DNA of 64,000 bases. It comes from Paenibacillus_E sp042676385 (lineage in GTDB: Bacteria; Bacillota; Bacilli; Paenibacillales; NBRC-103111). The stretch covers positions 186,001 to 250,000 of the forward strand of contig NZ_JBHTHA010000001.1 in the NCBI RefSeq assembly GCF_042676385.1, in the 5' to 3' direction. The position numbers were made by a program, and so were the translations under genes. The notes beneath the pieces were generated by a model. The model was not told the DNA's origin. It did no database searches and saw nothing but the letters and a program-made list of their open reading frames with translations. Of this stretch, positions 16,208 to 24,967 are shown piece after piece. The stretch's first letter is position 1. Each line of letters starts with the position of its first letter.

Positions 16208-17677
16208 TCAATTACCGCGACCGCTGCGGCCTAGCCACATATCGCGATCATCAGTTGCGCTTCCTGTAAGAGTGGGTAAAAGTGCAGCATTCGAAAAAGG
16301 GGTAACCCAGACATTGCGTGAAATAGTCACTTGAACACTATCTCCAACAAAGTGGCAGGTTAAAGTGTCAGTAAATGGCAATTCTACCATGCATAGGGTC
16401 ATAATGAACTTGCTGTTGTTCATCCAAGAACCTTTTGCAGAGATCTTAACTAATTTACCTGAAATAATAAGTTCACCTTCACACCATTTCCCCATACCAG
16501 AGGTGATGGTTTGTACTCTTTGCTCATCCCGTAGCGTAAAAACGCATTCATCTGAGGTAAATTTAAATGAAATTGCTCGAATCCCTAACAAATTTTCCTC
16601 TACCAAATACAATTTACTCGATATAGATTCACCATTAGCAGAAACATGCTTACCTAGAAATGATTCGATTTCTAGTTCCTCATATTGAGAACAACTTTCT
16701 TCAAGATCTAAAGAAGCTCCTGTACTCATGCCAGGCAACAAAAATTGCCATACAAGATCTAAAACAGCTTGCATATCCATTTCACCTGCTGTTGTTACGA
16801 TCACTGCATCTTGCTCTGGTAATATGACGCAAAATTGTCCAAATGCACCATCGCCCCTGTAAGCTCCATAGCGACAACGCCAAAATTGAAACCCATAACC
16901 TTGAGCCCAATCACTACATTCATCGTCTCCATTAACAATATGCATCTGTGTCGCTTGTTCAATCCATTCTGCTGACAGGATATTCAGTCCGTTCCACTTG
17001 CCTCTTTGTAAATACAATTGTCCAAACTTTGCAATATCTTCAGTTCGTATACTTAAACCGAATCCTCCCGCAGTTATCCCTTTAGGACAAGATTCCCAAG
17101 TATAGTTTTCTATACCCAACGGCTTAAATAATCGAGGTTGCAAGTAATCTTGCAAAGTTTGTCCAGAAACCTTTTGTACGATTGCAGAAAGAATATACGA
17201 AGCACCAGAATTGTATAAAAATTTTGTTCCTGGTTCATGTTTTAGCGGAATTTCAAAAAATACTTTTGCCCAATTATCACTTTGTCTCATCTGATGAATG
17301 GTGTCCATGTCATGACCTGTCGACATGGACAGCAGATGTCTTACTTTTAATGCTGCCATGTTTTCTAAATATGTTTCTGAACTTAATTCGGGAAAGAATG
17401 TAATAACTTGATCATCTACTGTCAGCCGCCCTTCTTCCACTGCAAAGCCAATAGCTGTTGAAGTAAAACTCTTACTCAATGAATTTAAAAGATGAACGCT
17501 ATCTTTTTTATAAGGTTTCCACCAGCCTTCCGCCACTACATGACCATGACGAAGTATCATGAAACTATGCAATTCCAGCTTCTGCTCCTTTATTGCATCT
17601 AAGAAAGAATTTATTGAACTAGATGTCATGCCTTGTTCTTCTGGTTTGCAACGGGGCAATGGATAAGATGTATTCAT
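16208..17677 (-). CDS. Beta-lactamase-fold serine hydrolase (class C/EstB type)
   Basis: This 489-residue protein has the SxxK catalytic motif in NSLSKSFTS (Ser ~68) and the YxN-like YNSGASY motif (~157). The first 320 residues match the penicillin-binding/beta-lactamase class C fold (GRLTVDDQVITFFPE, RHLLSMSTGHDMDT, TEDIAKFGQLYLQ). The last ~150 residues form a beta-rich tail domain. No signal peptide is visible, so it is probably cytoplasmic. Such proteins are esterases, amidases or transacylases more often than antibiotic resistance factors. The ATG at 17677 follows AAGGAGG. It lies 12 bases after the ABC permease stop, so it is in the transporter operon and may deacylate the imported compound. 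Confidence 0.87.
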   Translation of the reverse strand: MNTSYPLPRCKPEEQGMTSSSINSFLDAIKEQKLELHSFMILRHGHVVAEGWWKPYKKDSVHLLNSLSKSFTSTAIGFAVEEGRLTVDDQVITFFPELSSETYLENMAALKVRHLLSMSTGHDMDTIHQMRQSDNWAKVFFEIPLKHEPGTKFLYNSGASYILSAIVQKVSGQTLQDYLQPRLFKPLGIENYTWESCPKGITAGGFGLSIRTEDIAKFGQLYLQRGKWNGLNILSAEWIEQATQMHIVNGDDECSDWAQGYGFQFWRCRYGAYRGDGAFGQFCVILPEQDAVIVTTAGEMDMQAVLDLVWQFLLPGMSTGASLDLEESCSQYEELEIESFLGKHVSANGESISSKLYLVEENLLGIRAISFKFTSDECVFTLRDEQRVQTITSGMGKWCEGELIISGKLVKISAKGSWMNNSKFIMTLCMVELPFTDTLTCHFVGDSVQVTISRNVWVTPFSNAALLPTLTGSATDDRDMWLGRSGRGN

Positions 17678-17689
17678 CTTTGTACCTCC

Positions 17690-18652
17690 TTAAGCTTCTT
17701 TAACTTTAAGTTTTACTTTCTTTTCCCTTCTTTGTATGGAATCAACGCCAACGGCTGCAATAAGTACAATACCTTTAATTAATCCCTGCCAATTAGAATC
17801 TACATTCATTAACTGAAGACCATTGTTTAGGATACCAATAATCAGAACACCTACAACTGCTCCCCCTACTTTTCCTTCCCCTCCTGCAAAGCTGATCCCC
17901 CCCAGTACTGCTGCAGTCATACAGTCAAAAGGATAGGATGCGCCAGCAGCTGGTTGAGCAGAATTTGTACGGGATAACATAATTAAGGAAGCAATGCTGG
18001 TTATAAATCCGCAAAGTGCGTAAACAAGATAGGTCATTTTTTCGATATTAATCCCCGCTAATCGAGCCGCTTCACGACTACCACCCATAGCATAAACGTA
18101 ACGTCCGAAGTATGTTTTCTTTAAAATAAACCAAGCGACTGCTATAACGATTACAAAAATAATGACTGGTATTGGAATGGGTCCAAAGTATCCTTGACCA
18201 AGCATGGCAAACCCGCGAGGAAGCCCGAAAACAGGGATTCCTTTAGTAATAACAAAAGCTAGACCCTGTAACGCCAACATTGTACCCAGTGTCACTATGA
18301 TTGGAAGAATGTTGAATTTCACCGATATTAACCCATTAATGGCCCCTATTAATGTCCCAATAATAATACCTAAAATACAAGCTGGTACTATACCTATACC
18401 CATCTTAACCATCAGATTACCGACAATCATACCCGTTACCGCCATTTGCCCGCCGACAGAAAGATCCATACCACCGGAAATCATGACAAATGTAACACCA
18501 ACGACAACGATGCCAAACATGGATACTTGACGTAATATATTCATAACATTATCTACACTCATGAAATGTGGAGCAAAAGAGCCAAAAAAAGCTAGAACAA
18601 ACATTAACACAATATATATTCCATATTTTTTGTATATTTGATAAAAGTTCAT
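17690..18652 (-). CDS. Ribose-type ABC transporter permease (RbsC family)
   Basis: This 320-residue membrane protein has 8-10 spans and the RbsC-family segments VMISGGMDLSVGGQMAVTGM (~60), LGTMLALQGLAFVITKG (~130) and AAVLGGISFAGGEGKVGGAV (~250). It would form the channel of a monosaccharide importer with the neighbouring ATPase and binding protein. The ATG at 18652 follows AAGGGGAG. A longer in-frame start at 18781 would overlap the ATPase gene and has no ribosome site. It lies 31 bases after the ATPase stop. Compared with rbsC-type genes nothing is missing. Confidence 0.93.
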   Translation of the reverse strand: MNFYQIYKKYGIYIVLMFVLAFFGSFAPHFMSVDNVMNILRQVSMFGIVVVGVTFVMISGGMDLSVGGQMAVTGMIVGNLMVKMGIGIVPACILGIIIGTLIGAINGLISVKFNILPIIVTLGTMLALQGLAFVITKGIPVFGLPRGFAMLGQGYFGPIPIPVIIFVIVIAVAWFILKKTYFGRYVYAMGGSREAARLAGINIEKMTYLVYALCGFITSIASLIMLSRTNSAQPAAGASYPFDCMTAAVLGGISFAGGEGKVGGAVVGVLIIGILNNGLQLMNVDSNWQGLIKGIVLIAAVGVDSIQRREKKVKLKVKEA

Positions 18653-18683
18653 ATAATACTCCCCTTTAGTTCCCTTATGCGTA

Positions 18684-20183
18684 TTAAGAAGCGTGCTGCT
18701 CGCCACCTGATGCAAGATCCAAAATTTTAGTTTGATCAAATTCCTCTTTTGAAAGAATACCCGTTTGTTTACCCTCTGCAATAACTACGATACGGTCGCT
18801 CATACCAATTAACTCCGGCATCTCTGAAGATACAATAATAATGGCAATTCCTGAACTTGCAAGTTCATTCATTAATTTATATATTTCTTGTTTTGCCTGT
18901 ACATCAATCCCGCGAGTAGGTTCGTCAAAAATAATGACTTGTGTTTGTGCAGCCATCGTCTTTGCGATGACAACTTTTTGTTGATTACCGCCACTTAGTG
19001 TACCTACATGCTGCAGAAGCGTGGGAGCTTTGATCTGGAATTTATTTTTGTAATACTGAGAAAGTTCCAGCTCTTTTTTTGTATCAACAACTCCAAATCT
19101 ACTTATATTTTTAATAGAATTAATGACCGTATTCCATTGAATGGACATCGATAAAAATGCTCCAGATTTTTTTCGGTCTTCAGGAATAAGTCCAATTCCC
19201 TTTGCAATGGCATCTCCGGGTGATTTGATTTTCACTTCCTTGCCATTCAAAAATATTTTTCCATTGGTACAACGGGCAGCACCGTATATTAACTGCATCA
19301 ACTCTGAACGACCTGCACCAACTAATCCGGCAAAACCGAGAATTTCTCCCTTATGGAGTGAAAAATTAATATTTTCCACTCCATTACCGCTCAAATGTTC
19401 TACCCGCAAAGCTTCTCCGCCAATATCTTTTCTTCGTTCAGGATAACTTTCAATTAAATCACGGCCTGCCATTAACGAAACTAATTCTCTGCGGTTTGTA
19501 TCGGAAATATTTTTTGTATCAATATAAGTGCCATCCCTCATAATCGTTACTTTATCTGCAATTTCAAACAGTTCTTCTAACCGGTGGCTTATATAAATAA
19601 TGGTAACTCCCTTAGATTTTAAATCTCGAACAATATCAAATAACATATCCACTTCCGATACAGTTAAGGGTGCCGTTGGCTCGTCCATAATAAGTACTTT
19701 AACTTCTCTGCTAACAGCTTTTGCAATTTCAATAATCTGCTGGTATGCAGGAGAAAGGTCACGAACAGGTTTAGTCGGATCAATGTTCACCTTCAGTTGT
19801 TTAAAAATCTCAGCAGCACGCTTTCTTCGTTCATGATCATCTACAACAAAAGCCCCGAATTTTATCTCGCCCAAAAACACATTATCCGCAGCTGAAAGAG
19901 ATGGAACTAATGTAAACTCTTGATAAATGACTTCTACACCGTTTTCTTTAGCAAATTGCGGTTCCATAGCTTTATGCCTGTTTCCATTAATCATGATTGT
20001 GCCGCTATCTGGAGCAATTGCACCGGAAATGATTTTCATCAAGGTCGATTTTCCGGCACCATTCTCACCAACAATCGCATGTACTTCACCCTTGGCAAAT
20101 TCAATGGATACATGGTCTAATGCCTTCACACCAGGATAAGATTTACATATATTTTCAATGCTTAGCACCATTTGTTCTTCCAA
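18684..20183 (-). CDS. Ribose-type ABC transporter ATPase, two nucleotide-binding domains (RbsA family)
   Basis: This 499-residue protein contains two tandem ABC domains. The first has Walker A GENGAGKST (~40) and Walker B VLIMDEPTAPLT (~165). The second has the degenerate GLVGAGRSE (~292), a signature LSGGNQQKV (~400) and VIIFDEPTRGID (~422). The first-domain signature is LSPAYQQ, not LSGGQ, as is common in this family. The start is TTG at 20183, eight bases after GGAGG. The gene lies 20 bases after the binding-protein stop, giving the order binding protein, ATPase, permease. Confidence 0.93.
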   Translation of the reverse strand: MEEQMVLSIENICKSYPGVKALDHVSIEFAKGEVHAIVGENGAGKSTLMKIISGAIAPDSGTIMINGNRHKAMEPQFAKENGVEVIYQEFTLVPSLSAADNVFLGEIKFGAFVVDDHERRKRAAEIFKQLKVNIDPTKPVRDLSPAYQQIIEIAKAVSREVKVLIMDEPTAPLTVSEVDMLFDIVRDLKSKGVTIIYISHRLEELFEIADKVTIMRDGTYIDTKNISDTNRRELVSLMAGRDLIESYPERRKDIGGEALRVEHLSGNGVENINFSLHKGEILGFAGLVGAGRSELMQLIYGAARCTNGKIFLNGKEVKIKSPGDAIAKGIGLIPEDRKKSGAFLSMSIQWNTVINSIKNISRFGVVDTKKELELSQYYKNKFQIKAPTLLQHVGTLSGGNQQKVVIAKTMAAQTQVIIFDEPTRGIDVQAKQEIYKLMNELASSGIAIIIVSSEMPELIGMSDRIVVIAEGKQTGILSKEEFDQTKILDLASGGEQHAS

Positions 20184-20203
20184 TTGTTAAGCCTCCATTC
20201 TTA

Positions 20204-21163
20204 CTATTTTACATACTTGCTTATGTTTTCTTTCGTAACTTTAATACCTGGAACGACAACCTTCTTGCCCATAGAATTGTCTCCACTAACTAAGCGATAG
20301 GCATTATCGGCAGTCATTGTAGGAAAGTTTCCCCAATCAATGGTACCTCGGAATATATCGCCATCAGCAATTTTTTGTAATCCCTGCTTAGTTGCGTCTG
20401 CTCCGAACGCAGCAAAACCATCACCAGTCTTGCCTGCAGCTTTAAATACTTCAACTGCTTCCAGGGCCATTGCATCACCATAAGCAACAACTACCTTTGT
20501 ATCCGGATATTTCTGAAGCAGGTTCTCCGTAAAGGCAGTTCCTTCACCAATATTGATAGCCTCCTGCTTCATAACGATCGTACTGTCCGGAAGAAGCTTC
20601 TGAAGGGTGTCCACGATTCCACTAGATCTCAATGTCAAATCTGTATTCTTGGTATTCGTCATAACTCCAATTTGTGTTTTACCATTATATTTTTGTTTTA
20701 CATAATCAGCCGCCATTTCAGCAATATTGTTTCCCACTGCAGTATTATCAGCAATCTCAAGAAAATCGTAATATTTTGTTTCTTTTCCTACAGCAAAAAT
20801 CTTGATTCCTTTATCCATTGCTGCTTTCATTGCTTCGCTAGCGGCATCGTCTTGCAACATGACAATGATTTCATCAACACCTGCTACCGTATAATTTTCA
20901 ATAGCAGAAATTTCTTTACTTGAATCAGAGTCAAAAGAAGTAGCTTCAACGGTATAACCTTTTTCTTTAAGCTTATCAGTGACATCTTTAACCAGATTGA
21001 TAAAAAATTCACCTTGAAGAGTTGGTACTAAGAAACCTATCTTCTTTGTAGGCGTTTTAGTTGGAGCAGAAGAATTAGCAGGTGATGTAGTTGGCTGCAT
21101 GCTGCAAGCTGCCAAACTAAGACCTAGTAACACCGTTAATGCAACTGAAATCATTTTTTTCAT
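20204..21163 (-). CDS. Sugar ABC transporter binding lipoprotein (Peripla_BP_4/RbsB type)
   Basis: This 319-residue protein has a lipoprotein signal (MKKMISVALTVLLGLSLAAC, lipobox LAAC, Cys ~20) and a Ser/Thr/Pro linker, then a periplasmic-binding type I fold starting KKIGFLVPTLQGEFF. FDSDSSKEISAIENY and AVGKETKYYDFLEIADN belong to the ligand cleft region. It would be anchored outside the membrane and deliver a monosaccharide-sized ligand. The ligand cannot be read from the sequence. It is 31 bases downstream of nitronate monooxygenase copy 2. Confidence 0.92.
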   Translation of the reverse strand: MKKMISVALTVLLGLSLAACSMQPTTSPANSSAPTKTPTKKIGFLVPTLQGEFFINLVKDVTDKLKEKGYTVEATSFDSDSSKEISAIENYTVAGVDEIIVMLQDDAASEAMKAAMDKGIKIFAVGKETKYYDFLEIADNTAVGNNIAEMAADYVKQKYNGKTQIGVMTNTKNTDLTLRSSGIVDTLQKLLPDSTIVMKQEAINIGEGTAFTENLLQKYPDTKVVVAYGDAMALEAVEVFKAAGKTGDGFAAFGADATKQGLQKIADGDIFRGTIDWGNFPTMTADNAYRLVSGDNSMGKKVVVPGIKVTKENISKYVK

Positions 21164-21194
21164 TGGAAATCTTCCCCTTTTCTGTTGAGTGAAA

Positions 21195-22166
21195 TCATGA
21201 CCAAAATTTTTTATCCAAAATAGATATAGCCTCCAGAATTACATTGTCAACGGCTTCTTTTGCATTTTGAATGCTGTGTATCCTATCAATTCCTTGGCCT
21301 GCGAATACGGCAGCAGTATTAAAATCATTAGTAGTCTGAGCATTTTGATATAAAATCTGTACTTCGTTCAATCGCAGCTGCATCTCTTCGACTCGATTAT
21401 GCCAGTACTCCGTAAATTCATTTTTTAATGCACGTGCGTTATAAGGTACCGGCCAATTTAGCCCGCGTGCAATATCGAAAGTCGGAGTTCGAATGGTATC
21501 GGAGCCCTTACCGCGAATTATTCTGGACTTTGCCTCTGTATCGCCGGAAGACTCGACAGAGGCATAAAATCGACTTCCCATGACGACACCGTCTGCGCCA
21601 AGCATAAGTGCAGCGGCCAAACCGCGACCGTCACAAACTCCTCCCGCTGCCAATACAGGCGTTGGTGCTACTGCATCAACAATAGATGGAACTATACAGA
21701 AAGTTCCTTGCTCGTTTGTAGAATGCCCCCCTGCTTCCATTCCTTGCGCGACAATAAAATCAGCACCCTCATCACGAGCAATCAGAGCATCATCAATATT
21801 CTGCACTTGACAGACAAGCAGCTTACCCGCCTTTTTAATTTTTGAAGCAAATGGGCGAATATCCCCGAAAGAAAGAAAAAGGATATGCGGGTCATATTCA
21901 AGAGCAATGTCTAAAAGATATGGTTTGAGAGAGAGTGACCAAGTGATAAATCCAACACCCCAAGGATGATTAGTCCTATTTGCTACAATTTCCAATTCAA
22001 TTGGGAGACTTTTCTCGTCACCGTAACCTCCACCGACAATCCCCACACCTCCTGCCTCGGATACTGCCGCAGCTAGTCTTCCACCTGAGATTCTTGCCAT
22101 AGGGGCTAAAACAATTGGAGTCTGAATATTCAATCTTTTCGTTAGGGCTGTCTCCCATTTTTTCAT
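21195..22166 (-). CDS. Nitronate monooxygenase family protein, copy 2
   Basis: This ~323-residue flavin TIM-barrel protein has IQTPIVLAPMARISGGRLAA at the start, AQGMEAGGHSTNEQGTF (~160) with the conserved His, and LAAGGVCDGRGLAAALMLGA (~195). The C-terminal ~80 residues, with FNTAAVFAGQGIDRI, are typical of the subgroup. The ATG at 22166 is chosen because GGAAAGGG lies nine bases upstream, while the in-frame ATG at 22175 is too close to it. It heads the ABC transporter operon, an unusual position for this enzyme. Sequence differs clearly from copy 1, so it is an old paralogue and not a recent duplicate. Confidence 0.9.
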   Translation of the reverse strand: MKKWETALTKRLNIQTPIVLAPMARISGGRLAAAVSEAGGVGIVGGGYGDEKSLPIELEIVANRTNHPWGVGFITWSLSLKPYLLDIALEYDPHILFLSFGDIRPFASKIKKAGKLLVCQVQNIDDALIARDEGADFIVAQGMEAGGHSTNEQGTFCIVPSIVDAVAPTPVLAAGGVCDGRGLAAALMLGADGVVMGSRFYASVESSGDTEAKSRIIRGKGSDTIRTPTFDIARGLNWPVPYNARALKNEFTEYWHNRVEEMQLRLNEVQILYQNAQTTNDFNTAAVFAGQGIDRIHSIQNAKEAVDNVILEAISILDKKFWS

Positions 22167-22207
22167 TGGTTTCATCCCTTTCCGTTAAATTTATTTAGAA
22201 CACGCAA

Positions 22208-22441
22208 TTAGTATCGTCCTGTAATCATTTTCTTACGGGAGTAGAACTCCACAGCATCCCTCCCGTTCGCATGGAGATCTCCGTAGAAGGAATCCTTCCA
22301 ACCTGAAAATGGAAAGAATGCCTCGTTTGGTTGAGATCGGTACGAATGCCATTGTTTCTCCTGTTGCCGGATTAAGAACTTCAATGCTTTCGGCCTCAGT
22401 GGCTTCTTTCCATTGACCACCGATGAGATTCATGAGTACTA
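22208..22441 (-). pseudogene. Methylmalonate-semialdehyde dehydrogenase (MmsA-type) with a large internal deletion
   Basis: Leftward codons begin with an N-terminal aldehyde dehydrogenase segment (NLIGGQWKEATEAESIEVLN, then PATGETMAFVPIST) and jump, one frame over, to the extreme C-terminus (FPFSGWKDSFYGDLHANGRD, VEFYSRKKMITGRY) ending at 22208. Both ends fit MmsA-type enzymes, which are ~485 residues. About 400 codons including the catalytic Cys are gone. The deletion is out of frame, so no product is likely. Confidence 0.85.
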
Positions 22442-22540
22442 ACGGAGTTCGGAGTTTCGTTCATTTTTTCCCTCCAATAATTTTTTTCATTAATCCATTT
22501 GAGTAGCTCGCTTTGGTAACCGTTTTCATTGAGATATGCC

Positions 22541-22670
22541 CCTTTCTAAATTCATTGTACCTCCCCGCAGATATCACGTAAAATGAATATAATCGATATC
22601 AAACATTAAAATATTCAATACCTAAACGAAGGAATGACGGTGGACATCCGAGACTTGCAGATTTATCTTT
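22541..22670 (+). pseudogene. MFS-LysR module copy B: control region and LysR start only
   Basis: Bases 22541-22635 repeat the divergent MFS-LysR spacer of copies A and C, including TGAATATAATCGAT. The next ~30 bases repeat the LysR start (DIRDLQI) before the sequence diverges at ~22660. On the other side the MFS start codon is not followed by MFS sequence. Only the promoter and about ten codons survive. Confidence 0.8.
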
Positions 22671-22829
22671 TCTGGGGATTTCAGGAATGATAGCCTAAAT
22701 GCTTCAAGCTATTTCAAGGCAACAAGTATTCGTTCATTTGATCACGGACGGGATTCCTCCCCCTTTATAATGCGGGGATAGCATAAAATTCATACAAATA
22801 TATACAGTAAATGTAAGACAAAAACAAAA

Positions 22830-22865
22830 AAGCTTCTCCTTCGTCGAGAAAAGGGAGAGAAGCTT
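22830..22865 (-). terminator. Terminator of the VOC/PNPOx unit
   Basis: GCTTCTC (from 22832) pairs with GAGAAGC (to 22863), with an extended but imperfect stem. On the minus strand a run of T follows. It lies directly past the PNPOx stop at 22884. The 160 bases further left (22671-22829) hold nothing recognised. Confidence 0.7.
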
Positions 22866-22883
22866 GTCGTCTTTCCTTATCGT

Positions 22884-23798
22884 TCATTCCTCCTGGGTTC
22901 TTGGATTGGCGGGTGAAAACTGTGCCGAGCTCCAGTTCAATGGCATCGCGTTCCTTGTTAAATGTCCACGTTCCAAACGAAACTTTATGAGACGCTCGGC
23001 GCCAGGGAGCGAAAACCTGCTCTTTGACACGTCCCATTCGACCACGGCGGTACCCGTCAACTGCAAGAGACTACCTGAATCGAAATCCATGAACAACAGC
23101 CCTGCCTGGGGATAGCCAATTAAGTTGCCCAACGTATTGAACATGGCATTCCCTGTATAATCGGGAAATACCAACGTTTTATCATTTTCTGTCTTTATGA
23201 ATCCCGGCATGCCGCCACGGTGCGATACATCCGCACCGTATTCAGGATGGTGGCTAGCAATAAAGCACGTGTCCGCATGTCTCACAATTGACATGGCTTC
23301 ATTCGGAAGCGCAGTGAAACTGATGCTTGACTGTGCAAGTCTACTAGTATCCTCTTCTTTCGGCGACCACTTGCGGGCTTGAATGTATTTTGGACAATTA
23401 GCGTAAACCTGTTCCGTAACGATTTCCAAACGCCCCCGGTCTACGGCGGTAATGATGCCGTTCGCACGCATTCGGCGTCTCTCAGCGAAGTCCATGGCGA
23501 TAGTCGCGACGGGATAGCCTAAGCGAAGACCGCAGCTAATCGGATCTGTTACCTCAGGAGATCCATCTATAGCGATGCTTCGAGAATCCACGACCTGAAC
23601 GAAGCCGGGGGCACCAAAAAGAACCGAAGCCCACACAGTTCCGTCGTCCTTCGGTGCGCCGAGAATTAGAAACGGCTGCTGCTCGAGAAAGATCTTCGCC
23701 ACATCCGGAATGTCGGAACGAATCCCTCTGCTCCGTTCGGCGATATGCCTCACACCCGCACGTTCTTGAACCTGAATTTCCCCGGGATGGTACGTCAT
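22884..23798 (-). CDS. Pyridoxamine 5'-phosphate oxidase-family flavin-binding protein
   Basis: This 304-residue protein carries a split-barrel FMN-binding domain of the PNPOx-like group (COG3576 type): PFLILGAPKDDGTVWASVLF near residue 42 and ADTCFIASHHPEYGADVSHR with GGMPGFI near 175-198, then DYTGNAMFNTLGNLIGYPQA and GLLFMDF (~210-235). The long N-terminus and two-part barrel fit the larger members. Likely a flavin-dependent reductase with unknown substrate. The ATG overlaps the VOC stop by one base (TGATG), so the pair is translationally coupled. Confidence 0.86.
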   Translation of the reverse strand: MTYHPGEIQVQERAGVRHIAERSRGIRSDIPDVAKIFLEQQPFLILGAPKDDGTVWASVLFGAPGFVQVVDSRSIAIDGSPEVTDPISCGLRLGYPVATIAMDFAERRRMRANGIITAVDRGRLEIVTEQVYANCPKYIQARKWSPKEEDTSRLAQSSISFTALPNEAMSIVRHADTCFIASHHPEYGADVSHRGGMPGFIKTENDKTLVFPDYTGNAMFNTLGNLIGYPQAGLLFMDFDSGSLLQLTGTAVVEWDVSKSRFSLPGAERLIKFRLERGHLTRNAMPLNWSSAQFSPANPRTQEE

Positions 23799-24244
23799 CA
23801 GAAGAAACCGCAGGCTCTGCCGTGAGCCACGTTGTTCGTATGTCCGCCTATTCCTTGGCGCACGTAAATTTCTAGACGGATGCCGTCAGGATCCTCGAAG
23901 AAGATGCCTCCTGAATCCCCTCCTTCAGCATGAGCGGTGATGCCATTGTAGATGAACTTGACGCCGTGCTCCTTCAGCCTTGCTTCGTAAGCCTGAATGA
24001 TTTCAACCGATTCTACTTCAAATGCCAAATGATGCAGACCGGGAGTCTGTTTGGAGAACGAGCCTTCGCTTTGTTCCCATAAAGTTACCCGATTCACCTG
24101 ATCATCGCCCAGAAAAGCGAATTTCCTGCCGGGTTCCTCCGATTTCATACGAAGCGTGAAGCCAAGCACCTCCTTATAAAACTGAATCGAACGGTCCAAT
24201 TCTGTAACATTCAAACCGACATGTCCTAATACTAGCATCTCCAT
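23798..24244 (-). CDS. VOC (glyoxalase/dioxygenase) family protein
   Basis: This 148-residue protein has two beta-alpha-beta-beta-beta units typical of the vicinal oxygen chelate fold. Candidate metal ligands are His in LGHVGLNV (~8), His in LHHLAFEV (~71) and Glu in RLEIYVR (~125). Members include glyoxalase I, extradiol dioxygenases and resistance proteins. The exact reaction is not clear here. First gene of a leftward pair with PNPOx, divergent from the CGNR regulator, with a palindrome between that could let this regulator control it. Confidence 0.85.
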   Translation of the reverse strand: MEMLVLGHVGLNVTELDRSIQFYKEVLGFTLRMKSEEPGRKFAFLGDDQVNRVTLWEQSEGSFSKQTPGLHHLAFEVESVEIIQAYEARLKEHGVKFIYNGITAHAEGGDSGGIFFEDPDGIRLEIYVRQGIGGHTNNVAHGRACGFF

Positions 24245-24277
24245 TCATCCCCTAACCACCAAAATAATATTACAGGT

Positions 24278-24331
24278 ATTATAATATCCTCAATATTATA
24301 ATTTGTAAACATAGTTTTAGACGGTTATAAT
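24278..24331 (+). promoter_or_regulatory. Palindromic operator and promoter between the VOC and CGNR genes
   Basis: ATTATAATAT (24278-24287) is followed after five bases by its exact complement ATATTATAAT (24293-24302). Next to it TTGTAA (24303-24308), 17 bases and TATAAT (24326-24331) form the rightward promoter for the CGNR gene. The palindrome also overlaps a possible -10 of the leftward VOC gene. Placement suits binding by a dimeric regulator, perhaps the CGNR protein itself. Confidence 0.6.
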
Positions 24332-24370
24332 TTATTTGAATCCAAATCATTTAAAAGGAACTAAAAAGTC

Positions 24371-24967
24371 ATGGAGCAAACGAATTTTGTATTTATCGGC
24401 AATCATTTTGCCACAGATTTCGTGAATACGCGCAAAAATGTCAAGGAGCAGCGCACAGAATTACTGCATTCTTGGGAGGATCTCATGAAATGGCTGGATC
24501 GTTCCGGTAAGCGGGACGTTATTACGGGGGATTTTGAACAACTCCCGGCAGCTGAACGAATGAATCTATTTCAAAAGACCCTTGCCTTCCGCGGCAAGTT
24601 GGAGCAAGCCTTCATAACGATCGTTGAGGAACGAGCCGTCCCCGTTTTATTCATCGCCGATCTGAATGACGAGTTGTCTCGGTATCGCAGCTATTACCAG
24701 ATCAAAGAGAAAGAAAATGGTATAACCACTAAACGTTTCTACGATATATCGCAGCTGCCTGCCTTGTTTTTGGAGGAGGCGGCGCTGTTCTTGACGACGT
24801 TCAAACCGGATAACCTGAAGAAATGTGAAAATCATAAATGTATTCTGTTTTTCTACGATACGAGCCGAAATCAACAACGACGCTGGTGCAGCATGGAAAG
24901 ATGCGGCAACCGCGTGAAGGTCAACCAGCATTATCACCGTCATAAATCGGCAACCGAGGAAGCCTGA
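24371..24967 (+). CDS. CGNR zinc-finger regulator (ABATE domain)
   Basis: This 198-residue protein has the N-terminal ABATE domain of putative stress-induced regulators (FIGNHFATDFVNTRKN at residues ~9-24) and a C-terminal CGNR zinc finger with four Cys ligands: CENHKCILFFYD (~155) and RRWCSMERCGNRVK (~175). The family is thought to bind DNA and a small ligand. Divergent transcription from the VOC-PNPOx pair suggests it regulates them. The ATG at 24371 is preceded by AAAAGGAAC. Confidence 0.88.
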   Translation: MEQTNFVFIGNHFATDFVNTRKNVKEQRTELLHSWEDLMKWLDRSGKRDVITGDFEQLPAAERMNLFQKTLAFRGKLEQAFITIVEERAVPVLFIADLNDELSRYRSYYQIKEKENGITTKRFYDISQLPALFLEEAALFLTTFKPDNLKKCENHKCILFFYDTSRNQQRRWCSMERCGNRVKVNQHYHRHKSATEEA

